This document shows positions 8,259 to 16,989 of a stretch of DNA of 64,000 bases, piece after piece. Position 1 is the first letter of the stretch. Each line of letters begins with the position of its first letter. Origin of the DNA: Fervidobacterium thailandense. GTDB lineage: Bacteria; Thermotogota; Thermotogae; Thermotogales; Fervidobacteriaceae. The stretch covers positions 1 to 64,000 of the forward strand of contig NZ_LWAF01000010.1 of NCBI RefSeq assembly GCF_001719065.1, given 5' to 3'. The notes below the pieces were generated by a model that was not told the DNA's origin, made no database searches, and was given only the letters and a program-made list of their open reading frames with translations. The position numbers were made by a program, and so were the translations under genes.

Positions 8259-9665
8259 ATGGAACTCCACGAACTGCTATACGAACTGAAGAAGCGAGAG
8301 GAGTTCGATATAAAGGTTAACGTAAAGCCGGCGATAAAGTTGCCGGCCGGGTTGAACAAGAAACTCGTCTACGAAATCTCCAAGGCTAAGGGTGAACCTG
8401 AGTGGATGACTCAGCACAGGCTCCGTTCGTTTGAAATCTTTGAAAAGTGGCACGAACCCATGTGGGGAGTTGACAGGAGTGAATTGGATCTCTCCAGGAT
8501 AGTCCCGTACGTCAAACCGGACGCAAAAAAGACAAACACTTGGGACGAGGTACCAGAAGAAATAAAGCAAGCGTTCGAAAAGCTTGGAATCCCGGAAGCG
8601 GAACGTAAGTACTTGGCCGGGGTAGGTGCTCAGTTCGACTCCGAGATGGTTTACAAAAACATAAAAGAAGAGTTGAAAAAGCTCGGAGTAATATTCACCG
8701 ACATTGAAACGGCCGTGAGGGAATATCCGGATCTACTCAAAGAGTACTTCATGAAGTTGGTTCCACCAACGGACAACCGCTACGCAGCGTTGCACGGTGC
8801 TCTCTGGAGTGGTGGTACATTCCTGTACGTACCCAAAGGTGTAAAAGTGCCACTTCCTCTCCAATCTTACTTCTTGTTTGGTAATCCCGGTGGTGGTCAA
8901 TTCGAACACACCGTCATCATAGCGGATGAAGGTAGCGAAGTTACGTACATTGAAGGGTGTACCGCTCCAAAGTACGATGTGGTAAACCTACACATCGGAA
9001 CTGTCGAGGTTTACGTGAAACGTGGAGCAAAGTTAAAATATCTGACCATGCAGAACTGGAGCAAGAACATGTTCAACTTGGAAATCAAGCGAGCGATCGC
9101 GGAAGAGGATGCTGTAATGACGTGGGTATCAGGCTCTTTTGGTAGTTACAAGACTATGGTCTATCCGGCGACGATTTTAAAAGGTGATAACTCCGTTTCG
9201 GAAAATGTATCGATCTCCTTCGCAGGTCCCGGACAACACATTGACACCGGTTCTAAGGTCATCCACATCGGGAGAAACACGCGTTCGACGGTCGATGCCA
9301 GAAGCATCAGCATTGGTGGTGGCTGGTCCTTCTACCGTGGGCTACTGAAAATAATGGAAAACGCGAAAGGTTCAAAGGCGACAGTAAGCTGTACGGGACT
9401 TATGATCGACAACAAATCCAAGAGTGATACCGTTCCAATTATCGAGGTTTACAACTCCGATTCGGATATAGGCCACGAGGCGAAGATAGGAAGGATAAAG
9501 GAAGAACAGATATTCTACCTCATGAGCCGGGGATTGAGCGAGTTGGAGGCTAAGAGCCTTATCGTGAAAGGATTCATCCAACCAGTAGTACAAGAACTTC
9601 CGTTTGAGTATGCAATAGAGCTGAACAGGTTGGTTGAGATGGAAATAGAGTCTTCAATAGGTTGA
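8259..9665 (+). CDS. sufB: Fe-S cluster assembly scaffold SufB
   Basis: Protein of 468 residues, the usual length. It forms the scaffold with SufC and SufD on which [Fe-S] clusters are built. PPTDNRYAALHGALWSGGTF and the right-handed beta-helix region with EGCTAPKYDVVNLH are SufB-specific. The C-terminal segment has the conserved EAKIGRIKEEQIFYLMSRGLSE. The cysteine in EGCTAP matches the conserved cysteine that receives sulfur in SufB proteins. The gene starts four bases after sufC. Confidence 0.97.
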   Translation: MELHELLYELKKREEFDIKVNVKPAIKLPAGLNKKLVYEISKAKGEPEWMTQHRLRSFEIFEKWHEPMWGVDRSELDLSRIVPYVKPDAKKTNTWDEVPEEIKQAFEKLGIPEAERKYLAGVGAQFDSEMVYKNIKEELKKLGVIFTDIETAVREYPDLLKEYFMKLVPPTDNRYAALHGALWSGGTFLYVPKGVKVPLPLQSYFLFGNPGGGQFEHTVIIADEGSEVTYIEGCTAPKYDVVNLHIGTVEVYVKRGAKLKYLTMQNWSKNMFNLEIKRAIAEEDAVMTWVSGSFGSYKTMVYPATILKGDNSVSENVSISFAGPGQHIDTGSKVIHIGRNTRSTVDARSISIGGGWSFYRGLLKIMENAKGSKATVSCTGLMIDNKSKSDTVPIIEVYNSDSDIGHEAKIGRIKEEQIFYLMSRGLSELEAKSLIVKGFIQPVVQELPFEYAIELNRLVEMEIESSIG

Positions 9666-9697
9666 TTTCCAACAGTTGGGAGAGAAAGGGTGATTCG

Positions 9698-10849
9698 ATG
9701 GTGATGGAGAAAACTTTGAGATTGAATCACGGCTCGATGAAGGCAATAATTCCACCGAGGAGGACCGTTGAGATAAAAGACTACAGCATTGAAGATTTCA
9801 AACCGAGTGGTAATAACCTGCTGGATGAATGGCGTATAAAGAGGTTCTCCGAATACGTGACGCTGCAGTTTCCCTACTGGAAACGCACAGGTTTGAAAGA
9901 AATATCGCTGCCTGAATTACCGCATTACAAAGGCCTGGAAAGTGTGGATGAACTCGGAATCAAGGTTATCGATTCTCTGGATTTCGAAGGTTCGGATAGA
10001 AAATTCGTTCTCTTAGCCGATGCTTTCTCACTGAGTGGGAGCTACTATGTCCACTCAGGAGTAAGGACTTTGGTAATGCAAGACTTCGATTCGATTGACA
10101 ATTCTCTCATAATCGTAGAGCGTGGAAGACTCGACTTGATACGTATCGTACAGAAGGAATTGTTCGTTGGGAATTTGAGAATACTTCTAAAACCGGGTAC
10201 CGAACTGAGGTTGTACAACCTATACATCGGTAAAGGAACGGATGAAAATTCACCGCTGATATCGAACGTTTTCGTTGAGGCCCAGGAAGGTTCCAAATTA
10301 CACGTTCGAGATTTTTACTTCGGTGGGACGATAAACGCAGGATACTTTGGCTTGAGAGTCAACGGGGAAAACGTCTACAGTGACATCAGACCTTACTACC
10401 TTGGAGCTGGTAAGACTGTTATCGATATACTTTACCTTGTGAGATTTTATGCCGGCAACAGTTACAGTAACGTTGACGCAAAAGGCGTACTTACAGACAA
10501 GTCAAAACTCATCTTCCGTGGTATAATGGATATTACCAGCGGGTGCAAAGAAGCGGAAGCCCATCAGAGTAATCACGCTTTGCTTTTATCCGAAAAGGCC
10601 AAAGTCGAAGCCATACCGAGCCTCATGGTTGACGAACACGAAGTTGTGGCATCGCACGCTGCAAGTAGTGCTCCTGTAGACGAACAAACGGTATTCTACC
10701 TCATGTCCAGGGGTATACCAAGGGACGAGGCCATTCGGATGATCGTAAAGGGTGTTTTCGAAACGTTAAAGGACGAGCTGAACAACTTAGACGACACGTT
10801 GAAACTGGGAGGATTGATCGAAGATGCGCTTGGGAGTGTGGTCGGATAA
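9698..10849 (+). CDS. sufD: Fe-S cluster assembly protein SufD
   Basis: About 383 residues from the ATG at 9698, which follows AGAAAGGGTG; a GTG-less upstream start at 9662 would overlap sufB but has no ribosome site. It is a paralogue of SufB, with a beta-helix core and the C-terminal segment HQSNHALLLSEKAKVEAIPSL and DEQTVFYLMSRGIPRDEA. The histidine in EAHQSNH corresponds to the SufD histidine thought to bind iron at the SufB-SufD interface. It overlaps sufS by 26 bases. Confidence 0.93.
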   Translation: MVMEKTLRLNHGSMKAIIPPRRTVEIKDYSIEDFKPSGNNLLDEWRIKRFSEYVTLQFPYWKRTGLKEISLPELPHYKGLESVDELGIKVIDSLDFEGSDRKFVLLADAFSLSGSYYVHSGVRTLVMQDFDSIDNSLIIVERGRLDLIRIVQKELFVGNLRILLKPGTELRLYNLYIGKGTDENSPLISNVFVEAQEGSKLHVRDFYFGGTINAGYFGLRVNGENVYSDIRPYYLGAGKTVIDILYLVRFYAGNSYSNVDAKGVLTDKSKLIFRGIMDITSGCKEAEAHQSNHALLLSEKAKVEAIPSLMVDEHEVVASHAASSAPVDEQTVFYLMSRGIPRDEAIRMIVKGVFETLKDELNNLDDTLKLGGLIEDALGSVVG

Positions 10850-12086
10850 AGAATGGGAGTGTATTAAAAGCGAGATACCAGTTCTTGATAGGACCGTTAA
10901 TGGTAAGAGGCTTGTTTACTTAGATAACGCGGCGAGCACGTTGAAAGCCAAGTCCGTCATCGAGAAGATGGCGGACTTTTATCTTTACCACTATTCGAAT
11001 ATCCATCGTGCCGTGCACACATTAGCTTCCGAAGCGACGATGGCCTACGAGCAAGCCCGTGAGAAAGTAGCCCAGTTTCTCAACGCGCAACCAGAGGAAG
11101 TGATTTTCACGAGTGGGACGACGATGGGTATCAACCTTTTGGTTAACTCTTTTGTGCGAAGCGGACTTTTGAAGGAAGGAGATGTTGTTCTACTCACGCA
11201 GGTGGAGCACCATGCCAATCTCGTACCTTGGCTCAGAGCTTCGAAATTTCATGGTTTCAGAATTGACTACATCCAAGCAGACGAAAAAGGTGTTATCTCG
11301 AAAGAGGCGATAGAAAAGGCCACGTCGGTTAAGCCAAAGATCGTCTCGATAACAGCACAATCGAATGTCACAGGTCAGGAACTACCTTTAGATTTCGTAA
11401 GGGAGGCTTTCCCAAACGCAGTGCTGATAATTGACGGTGCCCAACTTGTCCCGCACAAGAAAATCAATGTGAGGGCCTTGAACATCGACTTTTTAGTTTT
11501 TTCTGCCCACAAGATGATGGGACCAACAGGTGTGGGTGTGCTATACGGCAAAAAAGAACTTTTGGAAAGGATGGAACCGTTCCTTTACGGAGGAGAAATG
11601 ATAGACAAGGTCACCTTCGAAGATGCAACCTTTAACATATTACCCTACAAATTCGAAGCGGGAACGCCACATATCGCTGGAGTAGTAGGGTTTGGTTACA
11701 CATTGGATTTCCTCGAAAACTTGGGTTTCGAAAAAATCGAGAAACAAGTTGAAATACTGAGTAGATACTTGGTAGACAGCTTTTCAAAGCTCGACTTCCT
11801 CGAACTGTACGGTCCTCTTGACGATTCACATCACTCTCTGGTTTCGTTCAACGTTCAGGGTGTCCATCCTCACGACGTTTCACACGTTTTGGACCAAATG
11901 TTTGGAATCGCAACACGAAGCGGACATCATTGTGCTCAACCGCTGATGAGTGTACTAAAACGTGGCTCCAAGATAGATTTTCCCAATTCAACGGTGAGAG
12001 CAAGTGTTTATTTTTATAACACGATGGACGACATAGATACTTTGGTAGAAGGACTGAAATACGTGAGAAAAATGTTCGTTGGATGA
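10824..12086 (+). CDS. sufS: cysteine desulfurase SufS
   Basis: Protein of 420 residues, a fold-type I PLP enzyme that takes sulfur from L-cysteine as an enzyme persulfide. YLDNAASTLK, QVEHHANLVPW, the PLP lysine in FSAHKMMGPTG and the catalytic cysteine in RSGHHCAQP are visible. The short active-site loop (about RSGHHC) is of the group II SufS type, which needs a sulfur acceptor; that role fits SufU encoded next. The ATG at 10824 follows GGGAGG and lies inside sufD. Confidence 0.95.
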   Translation: MRLGVWSDKEWECIKSEIPVLDRTVNGKRLVYLDNAASTLKAKSVIEKMADFYLYHYSNIHRAVHTLASEATMAYEQAREKVAQFLNAQPEEVIFTSGTTMGINLLVNSFVRSGLLKEGDVVLLTQVEHHANLVPWLRASKFHGFRIDYIQADEKGVISKEAIEKATSVKPKIVSITAQSNVTGQELPLDFVREAFPNAVLIIDGAQLVPHKKINVRALNIDFLVFSAHKMMGPTGVGVLYGKKELLERMEPFLYGGEMIDKVTFEDATFNILPYKFEAGTPHIAGVVGFGYTLDFLENLGFEKIEKQVEILSRYLVDSFSKLDFLELYGPLDDSHHSLVSFNVQGVHPHDVSHVLDQMFGIATRSGHHCAQPLMSVLKRGSKIDFPNSTVRASVYFYNTMDDIDTLVEGLKYVRKMFVG

Positions 12087-12124
12087 ATTTGTTGAAAAAT
12101 TTGCGAAATCGGAGGTGTTTGAAA

Positions 12125-12532
12125 GTGATATATTCCGAATTCATAATGGACTATTCCAAGCTGAAAAAGTTCGTTGGGAAGATCGAAAATGCCACGAAGG
12201 TGGAGGAGGGGAAAAACCTCTCGTGTGGTGACGAGGTAACTTTGTACCTGCTCCTGGATGGGGATCGGATCGTTGATGCAAAGTTCGAAGGTCACGGCTG
12301 TGCGATCAGCCAAGCATCCACAAACGTTATGATCGAGCAAATCATCGGAAAGACGAAAGAAGAGGCTTTGGAACTTCTCAAGAATGCCGAAAATATGATC
12401 CTTGGTAAAGAGTTCGACGCGGGACTCCTGGGACCCGTTGTGAACTTCTATGACGTTAAGAATTACCCCATGAGAGTAAAGTGCTTTCTGTTGCCGTGGA
12501 AGACGTTGGAGATGGCTCTGGAGAAAAAATAA
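12125..12532 (+). CDS. sufU: SufU sulfur-transfer protein
   Basis: About 135 residues from the GTG at 12125, which follows CGGAGGT; earlier in-frame codons back to an ATG overlapping sufS lack a suitable site. It has the IscU-like fold with the zinc-site ligands of SufU: SCGDEV (Cys and Asp), GCAISQAS (Cys) and RVKCFLLPWKTLE (Cys). In Gram-positive bacteria such zinc-SufU accepts persulfide sulfur from SufS. The GATKVEEGKN and GHGCAISQ context fits SufU better than IscU scaffolds. It ends the suf operon. Confidence 0.92.
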   Translation: MIYSEFIMDYSKLKKFVGKIENATKVEEGKNLSCGDEVTLYLLLDGDRIVDAKFEGHGCAISQASTNVMIEQIIGKTKEEALELLKNAENMILGKEFDAGLLGPVVNFYDVKNYPMRVKCFLLPWKTLEMALEKK

Positions 12533-12568
12533 AACCCGCGGGTTTCAAAAACCCGCGGGTTTATTTTT
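12532..12568. terminator. strong bidirectional terminator of the suf operon
   Basis: Two copies of the 14-base perfect palindrome AAACCCGCGGGTTT at 12532-12545 and 12549-12562, separated by CAA, form a 14-pair stem with a three-base loop, followed by TATTTTTG. It lies between convergent genes. Confidence 0.92.
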
Positions 12569-12579
12569 GAAAATAACGA

Positions 12580-14589
12580 TCATTTTACCTTCACAGGAAT
12601 GAGCGTTGCGTACCTTGAACCAGGCACGTAGGATTTCAATATCTCCTCCTGTTTGTAACCCTCTGGAACGATGATATCCAAAACGAACGGAGCGTAATCT
12701 TTCGAATCAGTCGGATACCCACCGAGCGTCCACTGAGAAGCGCTCGCGGTTACTGGCCTTATGTGGTCCGTTCCGTAACCATCCTGGCTGAGTGAAAGTA
12801 TGTAAGCGTTAATCCCCGTTTTAACATCCAAATACTTCTTGAAAACTATGATATGAACTGTTTTATCTCCAATGTCGGCTTCGTAGTTGATTGCATCAGA
12901 AATTTCCTTACCCTCCGCTGTGGCAAAGACCTGCCCGTAGTCGGGCCAACCGGCGATCTTTATGAAGTAATCCCACGGCTCTCTGAACTGCACGCGTGCC
13001 CCTTCTTTGTAGGTATCCGTCCTACCACCAGGTTTGGTATCCAAGTAGATGTTAATAAGCTGGTGCGAGAATCCCTTTGGAGCACCCCACGGATTGGTCA
13101 TCTCGGCGAATTTAACGCTGAAAACGTACGCTTCATCGTTCTCGAGTACCGTGACCTCAACAATATCCCAAAGGCCCTTGTACGGCGCGAATGCTGGATC
13201 TTTCGGATATGTGTACGTGCCAAAGCCGTAATCGTCGCCAACCTTATCGATGAACTTAGCTATCACGTCACCTGAAATGAGCGTTGGAGCTTTAACCGTT
13301 ATCAAACCTTCGGTAGGAACAATCGCAACATCTTTCCCTTCAACGCTAACAACGACGAAGATATTAAACTCGTTGCCACTCTTTATTCCGAGTATATCGT
13401 ACGGTATTTCCATCTCAACCACATCATCGACTGCTGCCCTGAAGACGTTCGCCTGCAAAACCCAACTATCATCACCAGCTGATGCGAAGAACGAACCTCT
13501 TCTTCGTGCTTGCCACGTTCTCATGTTGATCGAAAACCTGAACGCTACTTCTTTTGGAAGCACCGTTTTGTTGAAAGTGGATCTGTTTGGTGTGAGCATG
13601 CGCGGAGCGTTCGAGTAAACTTCGATGAGTACGTTTTGATTGATGTAATCCCTGGCTGGCTTGTCAAGAACGATTGCTACATACGCGGCAGTTGACGTAC
13701 GTGCTATATAGACTTCCTTAAGTACATCTTTTCCAACAAACGAAACAGCTTTCTTCTCTTTTTCGGAAAGTTTACCGTCTATCTCGTACTCAACCGCACC
13801 TATGTTCTTCTCCTTCACCTCAGCAACAGCCGGCTTTTCTTCCTCCTCGGCTTCAACGTGCGGTACCCTGACTTTCAAAATTCCATTTTCTTTGTACACC
13901 TCAAATACTCCGTTCTTTCCCCCGAATCCATCATCAACGTACGCAGGCGCGTTGGGATCGACCACCCATTCCTTTCCATCGACAACGAATTTGTACTGGT
14001 AGATCCCAGGTGTTAATTCAAGGACTGCTTCCCACCATCCATCACCGGAACTGTAACACTCATGCGTGTTTGTGCTCCAATTATTGAAACTACCTGCAAT
14101 GAAAACATATCGAGCCTTTGGATTGTAGTACTTAATGACAACGTACGTGTTTTCTTCAACATGGATGTTCTCAATCCTATCAGGGTTTACCTCCAGTTTC
14201 CCTTCAAGCTTCGGAGCTGGTGCAAGGATAACCAACTTCCCATCACGTAGTGCCAACGTGAACACACCGTTTTTTCCGCCGAAACCATCGTCGGTGTAAC
14301 CTGGTGCCTCTGGGTCCTCTTTCCACATCTTTCCACCGTTGATAACGTATTTGTACTGGTAAGTTCCAGGCTTAAGCTCAAGAACCGCTTTCCAGGTGTC
14401 TCCTTCCCTCACCATTGGATTTGCCGTCGTGGACCAGTTGTTAAAAGTTCCAGCCAGATGAACAGTTTGAGCATCTTTCCAAGTGAACGTGAAAACTACC
14501 TTACCGTCCTCCACCCTGACGGCACCAAGCATTACAACAGTCGTAAGCACCAGAAAAACTCCCAAAAGCTTTCTCAACAACCTCAACAT
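12580..14589 (-). CDS. secreted protein with two CBM48-like modules and a glucodextranase-type C-terminal domain
   Basis: About 669 residues from the ATG at 14589 (GGGAGGTG upstream). A basic n-region and hydrophobic stretch (GVFLVLTTVVMLG) form a signal peptide. Two similar modules at residues about 25-110 and 150-240 share V-x-x-A-G-x-F-N-N-W-S-T and GxYQYKxVxxGxxWxxDPxAPxYxDDGFGGKNG; this is the glycogen/starch-binding CBM48/AMPK type. A Glu/Lys-rich linker follows, then about 400 residues of beta-rich domain with GDDYGFGTYTYP and HQLINIYLDTKPGG, as found at the C-terminus of glucodextranases and amylopullulanases. No amylase barrel is present. I infer a surface or periplasmic alpha-glucan-binding protein. 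It is the most distal of three minus-strand secreted genes in the LacI locus. Confidence 0.82.
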   Translation of the reverse strand: MLRLLRKLLGVFLVLTTVVMLGAVRVEDGKVVFTFTWKDAQTVHLAGTFNNWSTTANPMVREGDTWKAVLELKPGTYQYKYVINGGKMWKEDPEAPGYTDDGFGGKNGVFTLALRDGKLVILAPAPKLEGKLEVNPDRIENIHVEENTYVVIKYYNPKARYVFIAGSFNNWSTNTHECYSSGDGWWEAVLELTPGIYQYKFVVDGKEWVVDPNAPAYVDDGFGGKNGVFEVYKENGILKVRVPHVEAEEEEKPAVAEVKEKNIGAVEYEIDGKLSEKEKKAVSFVGKDVLKEVYIARTSTAAYVAIVLDKPARDYINQNVLIEVYSNAPRMLTPNRSTFNKTVLPKEVAFRFSINMRTWQARRRGSFFASAGDDSWVLQANVFRAAVDDVVEMEIPYDILGIKSGNEFNIFVVVSVEGKDVAIVPTEGLITVKAPTLISGDVIAKFIDKVGDDYGFGTYTYPKDPAFAPYKGLWDIVEVTVLENDEAYVFSVKFAEMTNPWGAPKGFSHQLINIYLDTKPGGRTDTYKEGARVQFREPWDYFIKIAGWPDYGQVFATAEGKEISDAINYEADIGDKTVHIIVFKKYLDVKTGINAYILSLSQDGYGTDHIRPVTASASQWTLGGYPTDSKDYAPFVLDIIVPEGYKQEEILKSYVPGSRYATLIPVKVK

Positions 14590-14591
14590 CC

Positions 14592-14670
14592 TCGGCACCT
14601 CCCTCATCGACGTACCCTGGATCGAGTGGTTTTAACAGTTCCCCAGGATATTTTACTACCGAGGTGCCGA
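14592..14670 (-). promoter_or_regulatory. inverted repeat that overlaps the ribosome site of the CBM48-like gene
   Basis: TCGGCACCTC at 14592-14601 is the perfect inverted complement of GAGGTGCCGA at 14661-14670, with 59 bases between. On the minus-strand transcript one arm contains the GAGGTG of the Shine-Dalgarno site of the gene starting at 14589. Pairing of the arms would hide the site. No riboswitch class was recognised in the loop. Confidence 0.5.
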
Positions 14671-14702
14671 AGATAGACTGGGGTTGGAAACTTTCCAAGC
14701 AC

Positions 14703-16865
14703 TCATTGAACTAAAAGTGTTATCCCAAATACGTGAACGTTTATCTCCCTCGGTAAAACGATTTCGAGGACCTCACCTTCAAAAGGAATTTCCACCACCT
14801 TTAAACCACATTCTATGTACTGACGCTCTCCGGAAGCAATGTATCGGTAGCCAAACTTCAAATCAAAAGGTGGACGGCACCAATCCGTTACTGTTACCTC
14901 AAACTCAACGCCGGAAACGTTAAGTTTCACGACATAGTCCCCGTGGTTCGCAGCAACAAGTAGATAAAGGCGCTTGGCGATTAACGGGACGGGAAACACC
15001 AATCTTTGCTCATCGCACCGAATGTTGTCGAATCCTTCAACTGTGATTAAAAATGGGATTCCGTGAATAACTTGAATACCCTCAGAAACCTCATCCGAAG
15101 GGAAATACGCCCCAATAACCCCACCAAGGTTGTCGAAGTTCCCAGGCTTGCGCGGATTCGCAAATCCGTCGTTGTTGAACAGCGCCCTCAAATCCAAAGT
15201 AAAGAAATCCCCCGTTTGCTTACCAGATACGGTGTATTCGTGACCAGCAACGTGCTCTTTATCCTGGAAAAGCAAACCATCGATTACAACGAGCTCTGAT
15301 GATTCTAAGTCATAGTACAACGTTGTCTCGTGGTCCTTAAAACGATAACTTACACCTACTTTTACCGGAAGGAGGATCAGCTGGTCGAATCTGCACGAAT
15401 CGGAAAACGAAACTGACGCGAAGTCTTCGTAGTCTAAAACCCCAACCTCAAATAATCCCCTCCCGGATACCTCTTTTCGCAAAGAATTTTTAGAGGAAAC
15501 AGTTACCATCGTCCTGTTAAATTCTCCACTCACGAGTACATAGTATCTCTGGGCCGGGATTTCTCGTTTTTCCAGTTTGAACCTTGATCTGCCCACCACC
15601 GAGACGATTAAACCTCCACCGTAATCTCCGCTAACTAAACTAATTTGAGATACTCCAGGATCCAACGATTCGGCTTCGAAAACCTTTAATCCAGATCGTC
15701 CAACAATTTTTGCACTCAGTGAAAGCTCGAGAAAATCCCTTGGTAATTTCTCCAGATAAAGAACCGACCTGAGTGCACAAATCGTCGATTCGGCACCGGC
15801 ATTCCTGTTCACATGAGCAAACTCAAGGCCGTCGTACCCTTCGCCGTTTGGCCCGTACATCCTTACCCCCAATCGGTTACCACCGAACAACCACGATCCA
15901 GCGAGTGCAGTAAGATGTGCGTAGATCTCATCGTTTGTGAGTTCGTAAAGCTTTTGCATCCCAACAACAAGACACTCAAGTGAGTAAGCAAGTTCCGGAT
16001 GCAGCTTTATAAAGCTCCCAATGTGGTATATCAGTCCCGTGGCTATCATAATGGAAGCTTGTTCTCTTGCGAGCTCCACTGATACCTTCAGGAGATTACC
16101 ATCTCCCGTTATTTTGTAAGCCTCAACGAGGGCTTCTAAGTAATGGTTTCCCCATCCGTTCCAACTAAATCTATCACGGTACGCAGAGAAGAAAGACCGC
16201 AATTTTGAAAAACCGGTCCAGCGAAATTTCAGAAGTTCATCCGCAACTCTGTGTATTTCCGTCTTCACATCCGAACGCTTAGAATACTTATAGTACTCCG
16301 TAAGACCAAGCAGGTACAGGCTAAGCTGGTCTCCGTATTTCGGCGGTGATTTACGGAGTGCACTGAATGTCCTTTTGAGGGTTTCATCCAGTTCCCCGTC
16401 AAACCAAAACTGCGCAAGTTTTGACAGTCCCCAAAAAGCGCGAAGTGTCCACCAGGAGGTGGATTTATAACTCGTGATACCGAATCGGTTTATAGTACCA
16501 TCCTTATATGCAAAATTAAAGAACTCCCCATCGCCCGCATGCATCTTTAACACAAATTTAGAGGCTTCTTTGGCAAGTTCCAGATACTTGGTGTCACGAT
16601 AATGCTCAAACGCTTCGGAATAGAGCAAGACCACTCTTGCCACGTCGTCCACACAAAAATCACCCTCGTTGACCGCCGTAACGGGAACGTACCTTCCACC
16701 GCGCTCTTCTGCGTAAACCCAGTATCCTTTTACCTCCTCTCCCGACAACGTGAATTTTTCTCCAAGCCGTTCCAGATGTGTGTTGTTGAATAAAGGAATT
16801 GTAAACCCTAAGCCCACAAATACGCAGAACAAAAAGGAAACAAAGAACAACGTAAGAAATCGCAC
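14703..16865 (-). CDS. secreted alpha-helical (six-hairpin-like) protein, possible glycoside hydrolase
   Basis: About 720 residues from the GTG at 16865, which follows GAGGAGGG. A hydrophobic signal sequence (VRFLTLFFVSFLFCVFVGLG) suggests export or membrane anchoring. Residues about 60-400 are repeated helix pairs: VDDVARVVLLYSEAFEHYRD, STSWWTLRAFWGLSKLAQ, WNGWGNHYLEALVEAYKITG. The pattern is that of alpha/alpha toroid glycosidases and lyases, though I cannot name a family or place catalytic acids. The AGAESTICALRSV segment and a beta-rich C-terminal 300 residues follow. It sits between two other secreted genes under a LacI-type regulator, so a role in polysaccharide attack is inferred. Confidence 0.7.
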   Translation of the reverse strand: MRFLTLFFVSFLFCVFVGLGFTIPLFNNTHLERLGEKFTLSGEEVKGYWVYAEERGGRYVPVTAVNEGDFCVDDVARVVLLYSEAFEHYRDTKYLELAKEASKFVLKMHAGDGEFFNFAYKDGTINRFGITSYKSTSWWTLRAFWGLSKLAQFWFDGELDETLKRTFSALRKSPPKYGDQLSLYLLGLTEYYKYSKRSDVKTEIHRVADELLKFRWTGFSKLRSFFSAYRDRFSWNGWGNHYLEALVEAYKITGDGNLLKVSVELAREQASIMIATGLIYHIGSFIKLHPELAYSLECLVVGMQKLYELTNDEIYAHLTALAGSWLFGGNRLGVRMYGPNGEGYDGLEFAHVNRNAGAESTICALRSVLYLEKLPRDFLELSLSAKIVGRSGLKVFEAESLDPGVSQISLVSGDYGGGLIVSVVGRSRFKLEKREIPAQRYYVLVSGEFNRTMVTVSSKNSLRKEVSGRGLFEVGVLDYEDFASVSFSDSCRFDQLILLPVKVGVSYRFKDHETTLYYDLESSELVVIDGLLFQDKEHVAGHEYTVSGKQTGDFFTLDLRALFNNDGFANPRKPGNFDNLGGVIGAYFPSDEVSEGIQVIHGIPFLITVEGFDNIRCDEQRLVFPVPLIAKRLYLLVAANHGDYVVKLNVSGVEFEVTVTDWCRPPFDLKFGYRYIASGERQYIECGLKVVEIPFEGEVLEIVLPREINVHVFGITLLVQ

Positions 16866-16929
16866 GTTATCCCTCCTCTCTGCTTTGGAAATGTTAATGA
16901 CCATCAAATAAGAACAAATAAGAACAAAC

Positions 16930-16955
16930 GGCCAGGTGCCGTGCGACACCTGGCC
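16930..16955 (-). terminator. terminator or attenuator after the 444-residue secreted gene
   Basis: GGCCAGGTG pairs with CACCTGGCC around an eight-base loop. In the minus direction it is followed by a T-rich stretch (CGTTTGTTCTTATTTG). It lies between two co-directional genes, so it may only reduce read-through. Confidence 0.75.
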
Positions 16956-16989
16956 AACTTGCCAAGTGATGCGGGGGGTGGATTGGGGA

